NCBI GenBank assembly: GCA_963969495.1
Contig: OZ018324.1
Span: 160,111,758 to 160,175,757 of the forward strand
Reading direction: 5' to 3'
From: Ceratothoa steindachneri
Lineage: Eukaryota > Arthropoda > Malacostraca > Isopoda > Cymothoidae
Length of the DNA: 64,000 nucleotides
The notes under the pieces were generated by a model. That model did no database searches. It saw only the letters and a list, made by a program, of their open reading frames with translations, and was not told the origin of the DNA. Made by a program: the position numbers and the translations under genes. Shown piece after piece: positions 35,655 to 47,742 of this stretch (positions within the stretch are counted from its first letter, which is position 1; each line of letters opens with the position of its first letter).

Positions 35655-36440
35655 TGCCTATCATTAGATCTCTCCGCTAAAGGCTCTCTTATTTCACCCA
35701 TTTTGTATTTTTAAATTGTTATATATCCATTTCGGGCTACGAAAATTGTAAAAGTAAATTTTACTTTTAATGAAGAACACACCAAAATTTATGTTATTCT
35801 GTTAAAACTTCATTACTCAATTAATTTACATGGTCTCTTTTTGCTATGAGTCAGTGATAAAAAACACTACTAAATCTTAAGAGAAAATAAAATAAACAAT
35901 AGAAATTGATTAGAATACTCAGAAAAAGAAATGATTTGACAAAATAAGAAGGAATTATGAAATTCACGAGGTGAATAAGCATCCATAGCTAACATCTTCC
36001 AAACCACCAGGAACAAGGCTGTACAAAGAGAAATATAAATTAATACAACTGAACTACTGAGGTATCTCATCACTAGAGAACAGGTTCGATCATTTTTATT
36101 ATTATAGGTATTTTTATTCTAATTTATTTGCAACTTCCTCTCTTTCTACATGCCGCACATGCTTATGAGCTGTTGTTGAACTTATGACATCCGTAGTGAG
36201 GAGGTGGAAGAAGGAAGGACCCTTTTTTTTTATCCGAAGGTGGAGGGAGGGAGAGTAATTTTTTCTCTGCTATGAAGTTAAAAGTAATTAAATTTATCCT
36301 CTTGGGAGCACGATTGAGTGAGATAGATGAATGAGAAAGAAAACGAAAACTGGCGAAGTCAAACGAGTAAAGAAACTCACTCACTCGGCTTGGTGGGGTT
36401 TGCAGCGTGAGGATTTTCATATAGATGAAGTCAATGAAGG
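35655..36440 (+). repeat. Dispersed repeat R2, copy 2
   Basis: ATTAGATCTCTCCGCTAA at the head, AATAGAAATTGATTAGAATA, CACGAGGTGAATAA, GGAACAAGGCTGTACAAAGA, TTCTACATGCCGCACATGCT and AACTCACTCACT near the end. All occur in order at 61640-62325. Short frames on either strand are not conserved. Confidence 0.8.
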
Positions 36441-36449
36441 GAAATAAAT

Positions 36450-37545
36450 AATAAATAGGTAAAAATGAAATTTATAAATGCGTCCGCTCTCCTTGAACAA
36501 TGGCGGGGTATGGCCAGATTAACATAGTAGCAAAAGTAGCATAGGTTACAGCCTCCACGCTTTAGAGGGTTCATTCAGCACTTAAAGGATTCAATTCGTC
36601 TGGTGACTCGGAATCTCACGTTATTGTTTACATCACATTAATTACTCATCATTTTAAGTAACAATACACCTAGGCCATTAAATATCTCCTTAGATGATTT
36701 TCTAATATTTTTATGGATTTATTATGATGAGAGAAGTTAAGTTTTACCTATTTTATAAGATCATCAACAACATACTCAAAGAGAACAAAAGCAAAGTCGC
36801 GCATAAGATGATTTAAGTGTTTCCAGCTGAATCTCAAAGGGCTTATCAGATGTTTAAAAGCCGGGTACTTTTTGTCATTATTGATAGTTTACTTTCTACC
36901 CTATAAACACACCATAAAACTTATCAAAGGTAAATGCTACATTTGGATTCCTTCATAAGTTACAGTTGCTTACAACTGAAGAGATTTCAAAGAGATCATT
37001 GAATTTTACGAAATCATATCCTGAAAATTGGAAGAAATTCTTGGTGAAGAATTTGTCCAGTATACTGAACTGCTGAAAACTGATCTCGCTTATCACATTA
37101 TCGCCAAGCAAGCCCTTGTTAAGTTCTAGTTGTACCATTTTCCAAATGTAGAAAATGCCTTGCACATCAAACTGCGCAAGGCAGTGGAGAACGATCATTT
37201 TAAAAACTGAAAAGGATTAAAAATGAGCTAAGGAACAGCGTGAGACAAACCAGATTGAATAATCTCCACTCTAATGAGAATTGAACATGAACTTTTTCGG
37301 AAAGAGACATTTCCAGTATTATCTACAAATTTTCTCAGGCTTAATCTAGAAAATGTAACTTTTAAATTGTTGGTTTGCTACTTTTAATATTTAAAAATGA
37401 TACATGTAATAATAATATCAGTACTAAAGTGTGAGCCAAATTTGCCGTATAATCTGTCTTTATAGCAAATTATTTAATATTCATGTGTATTTTTTTCAGT
37501 GCCACTTTATAACATGCTCCAGGCACCGCAGTAAATTAATCCGGT
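36450..37545. other. Spacer without recognisable gene
   Basis: AT-rich. A minus frame at 37198-36953 (81 codons, ending in NCNL) is open but lacks a known motif. Nothing else is recognised. Confidence 0.3.
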
Positions 37546-37554
37546 TCTAGGGCG

Positions 37555-38735
37555 GATATGACGATATGCAACACAATACGATATTAAAAATTAACATATG
37601 CCTTTATGCGCGATTTTTGACTAGTTAACGCCCCTAAAAAATCGAGACTTTCCAAAGATTAGTTGTTGCTATATTCAATATAAAAATCTTTTTTTTCCAT
37701 TAACTATTATTGTAGTGTAATTTCAGTTAGCCCCCCCCCCCCCTAACAAAAGGAATTTCCGATTTACACTTGATATAATAGTTGTAAATAGTTACTGTTT
37801 AAAATATTTGTATTGGAGACAGAAAACGAATTTTTTTATTGGTAACTAAATATATCTACCGATAATAAATATTTATTACATATGTTTTGATAATAATTAT
37901 TTGAATGCATAATCGGCAATTCTACAGATAAATGACCACCGTTTTCGCATTCTCTGTTGGATTTTAATTGGCGCAGAAAACTCTTTGCCGAGATATTTGG
38001 ACCCGAATGTACATTTTTTTTCTGAGTTAAGAAACGCGGGTTGTCTTCTAATCGACAAATAGTTCTGTCATCTCCTTCTCTTTTGCGTTAAATCTTAATT
38101 AGCCTTACTACCGCACCCTTTACAAACCTTTCATTTTCGGATTAGTTCGTGTTTTGGCAAGCGGGAAATCAATTATAGCATCGAAGTTGGCATAATATTT
38201 GAGCGAAATCACAAGCGCCGTTGTATCATAACCGTCACAAAGATGAGCTATTTTGAACTGAAGATCTTGAGTCTATAACCGACAAGTTTCGCTTAAATAG
38301 GCTTTTTTGTCTCGACTTCGGGTATTATTTCTTGGTACATTGGAAACAATGGAAAAATCAAACACACTAAACTTTACACAACTTACTAAAACAAACAAAA
38401 CGAACACAGAAAACGTAACCTAGCCTAAAAAAAAACAAAAAAAACTAACCTCACCTAACCCCCCCTCCCCATACAACTTGAGATAAAAGAAGCTTCTCTT
38501 GGGCTCATAAAAAATATGTTAATTTGAAAAGTTTTCGATGAATTTCCTTCCTTATTCTCGTTTATCCCTAAACTTTATTTTCTTTTGTGAAATTAAAAAC
38601 TGATTAAAAAACAAAGACATTCCTGTGGAAATATATGCTTTGGAATAAATGCTATTTTTCCGAGAATTTTTAATAGTCACAACTCATCTAAACTTATGAG
38701 CTGCTGTGAAGCTTCTAAATTGGTCGTATGAAGAC
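37555..38735 (+). repeat. Dispersed repeat R3, longest uninterrupted copy
   Basis: About 1.2 kb. It matches 62350-63835 block by block: GACTAGTTAACGCCC, a C-run at about 37731-37742, GGAATTTCCGAT, GATATAATAGTTGTAAATAG, GGTAACTAAATATATCTRCC, TTGGCGCAGAAAAC, ATAGCATCGAAG and AAACGTAACCTAGCCTAAA. The tail GTCACAACTCATCTAAACTT is shared with 3961-4190 and 19715-20420. No coding capacity, so it is non-autonomous. Confidence 0.8.
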
Positions 38736-38739
38736 TGAT

Positions 38740-40590
38740 ATCGACTAAGTAAGAACCATCCATCTTAAATCATCCTTGATAGCGATGATGAATGAAGTGG
38801 TATGTATGATTTAGCATCTTTCATTTCGAGTCAGGATTCTCTGGCCACTACTAGTTAACGACCACGCCCCCTTACAATAATTCCTCTGCAAATTTATTAC
38901 ACACACCTACCTATGAAAAAAAAATTCACGAAATAATCCTCGACAATCACAGAGCTACAGAGCATCATATTCTTCTTTTCCAGAAAATATTAATACAAAA
39001 ATATTTTAATCCATGTAGCTTAATGACGACGAACCTGGCAGGTAAATAATATAGACAGAATATAGACTGAATTCTCATCGGTCTAGCAAAACACAAATTC
39101 TAGGGCCACTTGGGAGGTCCTACTACAAAAAAACAAATGGTTGGCAGGCTTGGGCGAATTGGGAAACATTCGCATTATTTAGCGATGAAGAGGCGATCTT
39201 TTGCTTGATTTCAATAAGGTTCTTTTACTTAATTTAGACGCGCCACTAGAACCGCCAAAGTGGAATGAATAATACCAACGAAAATTCTGCCCCGAATGCA
39301 GTTTTATCCTATATGACTAGTGATGACTGCCGTTACTCAAAATCAGCACCATAACACAAGAATCGAACCTCTGCATTCTACTACGTAACTCCACAAATTT
39401 TGCTTCGTAAGTTCATGGAAAATCACTTGATTCACTATGAGCCGTGAAGGAAACTTGAATAGCGTACCTCAGACAAGTAGGTCAAGTGATATGCCCCATT
39501 CTCCTATTTAACAAGCCTTCTCGTCCACTGAAACTCACGCATAATGTTCATTCAACTTTATATTCAAACGGCTGCGGTTGCTGTGTAGAATCTGGCTCGC
39601 CGATTGCCTCTTGTGATGCTAAATACTACCAAAGAGAAAATTGAAAGATGCGAAAGGGAGATGTATGGAGAGCTTCCCTTTAAACTCGCTCATCTATCTT
39701 CCATGGACATTTTGCCTCTAATAAAAATGCATTAATGGACCTGTGCGATTTTCGTGCTATCAACAGAGAAACAAAAAGCCGATCAGTCCCTTCTTTCTAC
39801 TTGAAATTCTACGGTTCTTTCGTTTCTACTGAAAACATTCTAAGAACACAGCCTTTATCCCTTTCCACCATTTGCTTCGATGTGCAAACAATATTCGTAA
39901 CCACAAACTTCTTGGATACAAAGATGCGAACACCAGCTTTTTTGCGCATAAGTTTCTTTCGCATAGGCTGCATCGTTAATACATCCCTCAAATCTTTACC
40001 TCTTGCACAAGCATTTAAATAAATCGCACAATTTAAAAAGAGAAAGTTGTGTTTTCAATCATTTTGTGGAGACCATAAAATGTACCCCCTAAACGAATTT
40101 TGCTGTTTTCTATGAATGTTCATCTTTCTCGTACAGGTCGCAGACTAAACTGAATTTAAAAACCTACAAACAATCAATTCTGTAAACAAATATTCTATAA
40201 ACATCAAAACACAGGAGCCTCATATAACTGTAAATTTTGTTGGTACCTTGCCGTTAAAATTCTTCTCTTTTTACTTTGTGTGACCATTTATGAATTTCTG
40301 TTCGTTACAGACCAAACTGAATTTACAAAGAGTCTTTCAAATTTTGACGAATCTCACCTCACTCACCTCACTTCACTTCACTCATTAACTACTAAACCAA
40401 TTAACAGAACGATTTTCCTTTATTAAAATATTTTACAAAATATGATGAGTAGGTGAATAAAATTTTCAGGGTACATAGAGGCATGAAATTAATATATTTT
40501 ATGAAAATTTCCTATTATACCATTGTATATTCAAGAAATTATACTAAATAAACAAACAAAATAAAATATTGACGAGTGCAAAATAAGAGA
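38740..40590. other. Spacer without recognisable gene
   Basis: Contains overlapping open frames on both strands at about 39735-40022 (95 codons on plus, 60 on minus) with no recognisable motif. The rest is AT-rich with nothing identifiable. Direct AT-rich duplications such as CTGAATTTAAAAACC and CTGAATTTACAAAG (about 40150 and 40318, each after a CAGACYAAA segment) hint at an old local duplication. Confidence 0.3.
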
Positions 40591-40598
40591 ACGATTTT

Positions 40599-40628
40599 TT
40601 TCAAGAACATTCTATAAGATTCTTGAAA
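40599..40628 (+). promoter_or_regulatory. Heat-shock-element-like sites forming an inverted repeat
   Basis: TTCAAGAACATTC (40600-40612) has three alternating TTC/GAA units at correct spacing. TTCTTGAA follows at 40620-40627. TTTCAAGAA and TTCTTGAAA (40599-40607 and 40620-40628) are exact complements and could also be a 9-bp hairpin. It lies about 670 bp upstream of the stronger array at 41291. Confidence 0.4.
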
Positions 40629-41290
40629 TCATCTGGCAACAATTTGCTCAGTAAATAAGTAAGAACTGTACAACAGCCATTGTTGTCCTACTCACACTTT
40701 ACAGAGATGTCACTTCACTTGAAAGTGACTGCTGAGCTCCCTCCGAGAGTTGTTCGCTTCAAGACTTTGGGAGGACCTTTTCTGTGTTTTTATTGTGTTT
40801 GAAGGGATGAGGATTAAGAGATAATTCATTTCAGCGACGAACGTAAATGTAATTTAGTTGGATCTGATGGCAGACCCTTTGTTAGACGCGCTGTACGTGA
40901 CAGAATTAACTCTAAATGTGTTCAAAATTCTACCATGCTTGGGTTAGAAGTGTTATTTTCTAATTGTTTGCGGCTCTATTAATAAAAGTCAATTTTAATC
41001 CTCAAACTTTGCTTTTGAGGTTAGGAAATTGAATTTTAAATTAGCCCATTTATGGTAAATAACATTATTTTGATGCAAATAGTAAAACTATCAAAAGTTT
41101 CAAGGGTTATGTTTTTTTCAGTTACGGTATTAGCATGATATACTTTATTTAAAATTTATAGAAACAGTAATACAGTAGTTATAACTATTATTTTCCTTAT
41201 ATTTTGTTTTTGCAACCTGGACAGCAATGGCAATTCTCTTAATTTTACATAGATTCAACACTAATTTGGTGAAAAATAAACTATAGAGCT

Positions 41291-41366
41291 TTCTAGAACT
41301 TTCGAGAAATTTTTAGCTTTTAATAAGTTCTAGAACATTCTGGAAATGTATATGACTGTATAAATA
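41291..41366 (+). promoter_or_regulatory. Two perfect four-unit heat-shock elements plus TATA box
   Basis: TTCTAGAACTTTCGAGAA (41291-41308) and TTCTAGAACATTCTGGAA (41328-41345) each fit TTCnnGAAnnTTCnnGAA exactly, the binding site of trimeric heat shock factor. TATAAATA follows at 41359-41366, 14 bp after the second element. This is the layout of arthropod heat-shock gene promoters. The next recognisable coding sequence is family K at 41520 or, counting an earlier ATG, 41458. Whether the promoter belongs to K or is a remnant of a lost heat-shock gene is open. Confidence 0.65.
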
Positions 41367-42890
41367 AAAAGAATATCTACTCAACAGATCCGTTTAACTA
41401 TAGCCGTCACAACGCAGACATCGTCACTCGTCATTGATAGAAGCATACGTCACACATGGCATCAAGGCGAATTTATTTAGACAAGAGCGAAAAAGTACTC
41501 TGTAGAGAGATCTGCAAAAATGTGTGAGACCTACGAGGCATGTTTCGGCATACCAGTCGGAGATCAAGACAAACCTTGGGCACATCATTTCACCTGCAAG
41601 CTCTGCAAAAAAACTGTGCTTTGTTTAGGGATACTGGATATTTTTTAAACATTTCTAATGAAACTAAGTGAAAAGTATTTGTATATTTATACTTATGTTT
41701 TCATTTTGCATTTTTTTTTACTGGTTGGTACAGAGGAGAAAAGAGAGCTATGAATTTTGCAATCACACGATTTTAGAGGGAACTAACTGACCACTCAAGC
41801 AATTGTTTATTCTGTATGGTTAACACTTCCAAGAGTTGAGCAGGCTAAGATGCTCCTGTTATCATGTATCCAAACGTTCAGTCATCTATTGCAACAGTGC
41901 CATACATTTCTGAGCTCCCCGCACACACTTCTCCATAAAGAGAGCAGCAGTTTCAGAAAGAAAAAGCAGTTCAGAACAGGATAAAGTAATTGATCTAGAT
42001 TACAGAGGTGAAATTGAGGAGAAAAACCCATACTACCCTCACCCAAAATATCTAAACGACCTTTTCAGAGATCTTGGTCTCACAAAGTCCAATGCCGAGC
42101 TTTTAACTTCGAGACTCAAGGAGTGGGCTTTGTTAGATGACAGTGTGCAAATATCAGGTCATAGAAAGCGTCACCAGTGTTTTCAAGCTTTTTTAAAAGT
42201 CAAAATGGGCTTTGCTTTTGTCACAATGTAACCGGTTTGTTTGAGGGAATCACAATCGCCTGTAACCCCAAGGAGTGGCGCCTCTTCATTGACAGCTCAT
42301 CCAGGAGCCCCAAAGCAGTGCTGCTTCATAACGGGAACATGTATCCATCTATTCCCCTTGCTCATTCAGTCCAGCTCAAAGATGAATACAGCAGTGTCGA
42401 GATCTTGCTAGATGCATTGAAATATGAAGAGTACGGTTTGGGGGTTATCGGACACTTCAAAATTGTGGCCTGCTTAATGGATCTCAAAGGTGGATTTACC
42501 AAGTTTACTTGTTATCTTTGCCTTTGGGACAGCAGGGACACAGTGGCACACTACGATCGGCGGGATTGGGGATAAACAACGTCGAATGGGATCCTTTGTT
42601 GGAATCCCTCAAAGTACTATTTCCTCATCTACACTTAAAATTGGGCATTATGAAACAATTGGTCAGAGCTCTAGATAAGGAGTCTGCAGTCTTCAAGTAT
42701 CTCCAAGATTTATTTCCTAAGCTATCTGCGGCAAAGGTGGGAGCCGGTGTCTTCGTCATTCCACAAATAAAAAGGATCATGGAATGCACGGAGTTTCACG
42801 AGAAGCTCTGCAGGACGGAATTAGCAGCGCGGGGCAGATTTATCGCAGTGGTTCTGGGCTTCCTAGGTAATCACAAAACCGAAAACTATA

Positions 42891-44254
42891 GCAGTGTGCA
42901 AATTAGTTTGGACAGTGACGAAATAATACAATTATTTGATAATTGTTGTTTATATTTAAAAAGAATATTTTAATGATAAGATAAATGGTACATTTAATAT
43001 GAAATATGACCACCCTTTGCTTTTAGAATCTGCTTCACTCGCTCTGGTATCGATTCAACTAAATTTGAATACATTTCTGCCAGTTCTTCGTTATGGCACC
43101 AGGCATTGATAACAGCACAAATCATCTGTTGCATCGTCGAGCAGACGGTTTTTTCGATTCTAAGTTTATTTAGGTCAGGAGAATTCCCAGGACAATCAAT
43201 AACGGTAAGTCTACTTTTTTCGAAGAATTTGTGCATTATTTGGGAAGTATGGCACGGAGCCAGATCCTGCTGGAAAATGCTGCCTCCATCAGGAAAGTCT
43301 TGCTGCATCGCAGGAAGCAAGTAAGCTGCAGGATTGCCTTAAATTTAACACTGTTCGTCATTTCCCCAATAGTAACAAGCCGCCCTAGGCCTTTAGCGCT
43401 AAAACAAACACAAAAAATGTTCTTAGGTGGATATTTTGGCACCTGTTGAATGTGTCCTGGCTGAAGTAATTCATGCTTGCTTCGTCTTACTGTCTTATGC
43501 CCATATACTTCAAAATGCGATTCGTCTTTGAACATCATTTTATTCTAGTCAGCTATCTTCCACCCAGCATACTTGCGTGCCCAGCGAAGACGTTTCGTCT
43601 TCATAGTAGAAGTCAATATCTCTTTACGTACCGGTTTTCTAACAAATCTGTCAACTTCAAGAGCCTTCACCGGACGGTTGAAGAAGAAGCATTTACACCA
43701 GCTAAAGACAAATCTCTCTGCAGGTCTTTACTGGTTTTCTTGGGATCCTTCATACTATTTCTGATGAGAGCCTTGTCATCGTGAAGTGGTGTCTTTCGTT
43801 TTCTTTCACAATTTCCTTGTTGCAGTGTTGAATGTTCACCAGTGTCTCCAGCTCTTTTCACAATGTCGCCAACAGTTGACTTTGGTACCTTCATTTCCTC
43901 AGAAATTCGTCTGATGCTAAAACCAGCATGTCTTCTAAGAGCTATAATACTTGCACGCTTCTTGGGTGTGATATCCATAATAAATTTATAGTCTAATAAT
44001 GATTGGAAGGTGAATATTCCGGAAGAACCAAGTACACCACAGAGCACGCTCCCAGCAATAATCATGCACGACAAGCTCTGGTGTAGCACTGTCGCGCTTA
44101 GTGTAGCTAGGGCACATCAAAACAGTTGCCAGATGTTACCAGGGCACTATTCTGCACGGAAAACAAAAGAAACGTCATTAGTGCTGCCAAAAATTAAGAC
44201 ATTATGAAATATTCCAAAAATGTGGTACTGTCTGAACTAATTTTGGCACTACTG
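42891..44254 (-). mobile_element. Tc1-like DNA transposon inserted in family K
   Basis: Terminal inverted repeats: left GCAGTGTGCAAATTAGTTTG (from 42891) and, reading inward from 44254, CAGTAGTGCCAAAATTAGTT, alignable over about 30 bases with small gaps. TA dinucleotides flank at 42889-42890 and 44255-44256, the expected duplication. About 1.36 kb. Excising the element with one TA rejoins the K reading frame exactly at ENY-VELVENLV. Confidence 0.8.
42994..43978 (-). pseudogene. Tc1-like transposase (nested element)
   Basis: Starts MDITPKKRASIIALRRHAGF (ATG at 43978), followed by the helix-turn-helix SIRRISEEMKVPKSTVGDIV and a linker with STLQQGNCERKRKTP. The frame breaks after VNASSSTVR. It resumes at RWARKYAGWK, with MMFKDESHFEVYG carrying the first catalytic Asp, and breaks again near 43236. 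The last part has IFQQDLAPCHTSQI (second Asp) and NSPDLNKLRIEK (catalytic Glu region, altered from PIEN). It ends AKGGHISY at 42994. Two frameshifts inactivate it. Confidence 0.8.
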
Positions 44255-44475
44255 TATGTCGAGCTTGTTGAGAACTTGGTAAGAAACAACGCTAAGATGG
44301 GTTGCAGGATGGCCCCGAAAGTCCATATTCTTGACGCTCATATTGATAAATTTAAGGAGAATATGGCAGCGTACTCCGAGGTGCATGGCAGGCGCATTCA
44401 CGAGGATCTGCTGGACTTTGAATGCCGCTATCAAGAATCGTATAATGAAAATCGGATGTGAGACTAAATTTGGGA

Positions 44476-44989
44476 GCTGATTCGTGAAAGTAATTTACAA
44501 TATAAGCGTAAATCACGGAAAACTACTAATTTCTAATATTTTAATTGTCTCACTTATGTAATTCTATAATAAATAAATGTTATTTTTGTATCATGACCTT
44601 TTGTTTCTACTTTATGCAAATGAAAGTTAAAATTCGCCACTTCCTTCAAAAGGGAATAGGTAAGTTTCATATAAATATCATTATCCTGGACACAAAAGCA
44701 AAGTTTAAAATAAATATCTGTGTTTTTTTCATGTATTCTATAAACAAACAAATAGAAAATAACAGTTGCTACCAAAAGACAAAAATCGTGTTTCACAGTA
44801 TAATGATTGTCTGAAATTATTACTCACTATAGATATGAATTCACTTGCAATCTCTCTCTCTCCTAAAACCATATAACTTTGAGGGGGCACTTCTTCAACT
44901 TAATCGCCACAAATCATCTATAATTATGAGGAGTGTGTTGTGGTTCCGAAACTATATTTTTTGGTACATTCGCTTGGTAATTAGACTTT
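44476..44989. other. Spacer without recognisable gene
   Basis: AT-rich DNA after the family K stop. Overlapping frames on both strands (44545-44814) have no motif. Confidence 0.3.
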
Positions 44990-45600
44990 CAACACAAGAA
45001 GAGATTAAACAATCCCTCCTTCTTAGGAGATTTATGGTACAACATTGCGATTTCTCGCTTCACTTGGGGAGAGAGAAGATACTTCTCCTACTAAGTAGGG
45101 ACGCGAAGTTTAACGTGGGATCCGAAACACGGATGACTGCAAATATATATGGCAACTTATTTGTATTTACTGCTTACCAATGCTGCTCGTCTAGAAATCT
45201 CTTCTCGTCTTAATCTTTTCCACCACAATTATTTTTCTTCCTTTAATACTACTTTCTCGCATTCTATCACGTCTTGATAGACCAGAAGATGAGATGGAGT
45301 GTTTAACCCCTCTTTATACAACCACATTGGAAATTATTAACTATTTACATCCTGATATGCCAAATGCTTATATTTTGAGAGATTTGTCACCGTGAATATG
45401 AGTATCATCAATAACCGCCTGTTAAAGTCACTAATTTATTGTTCACAGAATTTTATTAAAATAAAAGTGAGTTACGTTATTTGGTTGATCCTATTTATCA
45501 TTAGAGCTTGATACGTTGCTTTATATTTTGGGTGCCAATAAACAACTGCCCAAGTGGACATTCTCGAGCTCTCAAAAGATTGAATTAATTACGTGGAAGT
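44990..45600 (-). repeat. Dispersed repeat R1, copy 3
   Basis: The reverse complement reads GTCCACTTGGGCAGTTGTTT at its head, GCATTTGGCATATCAGGATG, GGGGTTAAACACTCCATCTC, GAGAAGAGATTTCTAGACGAG and GGATCCCACGTTAAACTTCG. It therefore joins the heads of copy 1 (7780) and the tail of copy 2 (35250) and is the most complete R1. Confidence 0.75.
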
Positions 45601-47590
45601 TGATACAAATTTTCCGTGATATTATTGAACTCTATTATATCATTTGTCGTAAAATAATGGAATAGAGGAAATAGAAGAAATAAATAATTTTATTCACAAT
45701 AATAATTTGTGGCTTGTTCAACGGACGTGGCTCGAAGGCAAGTAACCCATAGTTCCATTGTTGAAGGTTTAGAACAAGTGAATAAATGATAAAAGATAAA
45801 AGTTTTTGCCTTCAAAATCAGAATGGAATATCATATCCCTAAACTAAAATCTGAGTGGTTTGCGCAAATGGTACTAGAGTTGTGTCGTCGCTCATCAATG
45901 GGGGCATATAATCCCACACCCCTCTTTTATATGAAAAAAAAAGTTCTCTCTTGAAATCACTCTAACTCGTCTCAACTACATCACATTTTCGCGCTAGGGC
46001 ACGCTGTAAGCTAATGACACGGTGAAGCTCTCATAACACAGCTGCACAACTGCACAATTTACTCACTTGTGATTCAGGTTATACATCATGACAGATACAA
46101 GGCAATTAGATGCTATAGAGAAGAATGCACCGTTACTTAGTATGCCTAAAATGAGTCCACTTCAATTCAAAAAGATAGAAGAGCACGAGCATTTGACTAA
46201 TAAAGCAAAACTACTCACACTTCATTGCAAAAAACGAAGTATGGAACAATTTTTGCATCTATAATATTTACAGTACCTACTTATGTCTTATATATGGACC
46301 TATTTCCTTGGAGTCTAAAATACTTGTCATCTACCATACAACACATTTTTCTGCCATAGTTATCGATACTTTTGACTAGGTAAAGTTTTCCCGCACAGCA
46401 ACGTTTATTATTGCATCCGTTCGTGTGTGAAGGGCCGTTTCTTACTAAGAGCATAATGTAAAACCTCCTCCCCCTCGACGTTCGAGCGCAGGAATCCCTT
46501 CATCTGGCGCCAGGCCTCTGGGTCACAAGGTAATTTCTGTGCCTCAAATTTCCCATTCTCTAAAAAGCCGCTGTATCGCAAAAACTCATTCGTATTTTAA
46601 CTGAAATTATTTATATGCGGAAAACTTAAATTTTAGAGCTCTCTCGAGTTTATAAATTAGTAAGATATTTTGGAAGTAGCGTTCATTCTTCGTTATATAT
46701 CTCGTCCTTTAACAAGTTTTATCTAAGTTTGCATACACGTGGTAACAACTTGTCTCTACTTTTTTCTACTAGTTAGTTATAAAATCATAAAAACCTAGGA
46801 ACCTCAATGCAATTTTTTTAATTTGAAAGGATCAATTTAATTCCCTAACTAGAATCACTTTAACTGAAGAGTATTAGTTGACTCTAGCAATTAATTTGTT
46901 AGTTATATTTCTCTCACCAAGCCAATTTTTACCTAGTCTTAGTGGAATAAAATTGCTCCACAACAGAAGTTTGTATGTCCTGACCTCACGTAAACGTGCT
47001 GAGTAGGCATATTTTTCTTGTCGAGTGAAGATGCCTCTTTTTAATTCCTGCTTGGCAAAGAGGGTCGTGATTACGTCAACAGCGCCTGATTACTGAGGTT
47101 TGAAATTTGAAATGAAGAAATGGTATTTATTTTAGGACAGAAATTTTGAGTACGACAGGGTTGACAATACTATAGAGTAGACTTATGGGTGAAAAAGGAG
47201 CAACATAGGATGAAGTAAGTAGGTTCCTCAAGACTCACTTTATCTTGGGAACACCCACTCTAGAGGCCCTGTCGATGGTTAAAAACGAGTGGGGATCATA
47301 AACAGGCCAAAATTTACCTTTTAGTCTCTTCCTTTTTTTTACGCCACTGAAGCTATGTGCCTTATGCCAATATCACTTCCCTTAACTCTGTTACTTTCCT
47401 GCAATTAATATTATTTTCAAAATAGTTCTTTGGATATGGCTCCGATGGTTCTCAAGTCTTATTTTTAAATAAATAAAATATATCTTCTATATGGGTATAT
47501 TGGTTTTCACTTATATTTAGAAATTCTAATTATTTTTAATGTTTACCTCCTTTAGTGGAATTATGATTCACCTTTTTGCATGTTATCTGA
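45601..47590. other. Long AT-rich spacer without recognisable gene
   Basis: About 2 kb with no supported ORF, RNA gene or repeat family. A GC-richer patch at about 46420-46560 has no recognisable content. It is the longest stretch of the window where I see nothing. Confidence 0.35.
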
Positions 47591-47599
47591 TTATGTAAA

Positions 47600-47742
47600 T
47601 GATAAATTACGATAAACTTCGCCACCATAACATACAAGCAAACTCATACACATACATAGGCAAGCAAATTCCCAAACAAACACACACACACACACAACCT
47701 TGTTTGCAGTGACTTGCACTTCAGATTAGTGCGGAAACGTAT
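47600..47742 (+). repeat. Repeated leader block upstream of BEL/Pao, copy 1
   Basis: TTACGATAAACTTCGCCACC, then a CA-rich section with (CA)n at 47680-47696, then GTTTGCAGTGACTTGCACTT and GCGGAAACGTA. The same order occurs at 58345-58475. Both lie near BEL/Pao coding pieces, so it may be the LTR end or leader of that element. A TGG-type primer-binding site was not found. Confidence 0.5.

Larger units (their letters stand above)
41520..44475 (+). pseudogene. Uncharacterised repetitive family K, copy 1, split by a Tc1-like element
   Basis: A protein family I recall as widespread and repetitive in arthropod and cnidarian genomes, without known function. The N-terminal Cys region is YEACFGIPVGDQDKPW then CKLCKK, possibly a zinc finger. 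WYRGEKRAMNFAITRF follows a gap. Then NPYYPHPKYLNDLFRDLGLT (about 42026), a 1-base frameshift near 42176, HNVTGLFEGI, WRLFIDSSSRSPKAVLLHNG, FTKFTCYLCLWDSRD (42490-42535), LGIMKQLVRALDKES, VFVIPQIKRIMEC and GFLGNHKTENY (to about 42888). The C-terminus resumes after the transposon at 44255: VELVENLVRNN, PKVHILDAHIDKFKENM, GRRIHEDLLDFECRYQ, then a TGA. AATAAA lies at about 44568. Compare copy 2 at 53.8-55.6 kb. Confidence 0.7.

Noticed and set aside
38405..38460. CCTAACC-like motifs suggesting arthropod telomere repeat (TTAGG)n
   Set aside because: Only one or two imperfect units, present in both R3 copies as ordinary sequence; not an array.
41640..41745. Intron in family K copy 1 between CKLCKK and WYRGEKR
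   Set aside because: No convincing donor at the expected frame and no pyrimidine-AG acceptor in phase; a decayed insertion explains it as well.
46480..46530. TGGCGCCAGG resembling a retroviral primer-binding site
   Set aside because: No LTR end upstream and no gag downstream; match is short.
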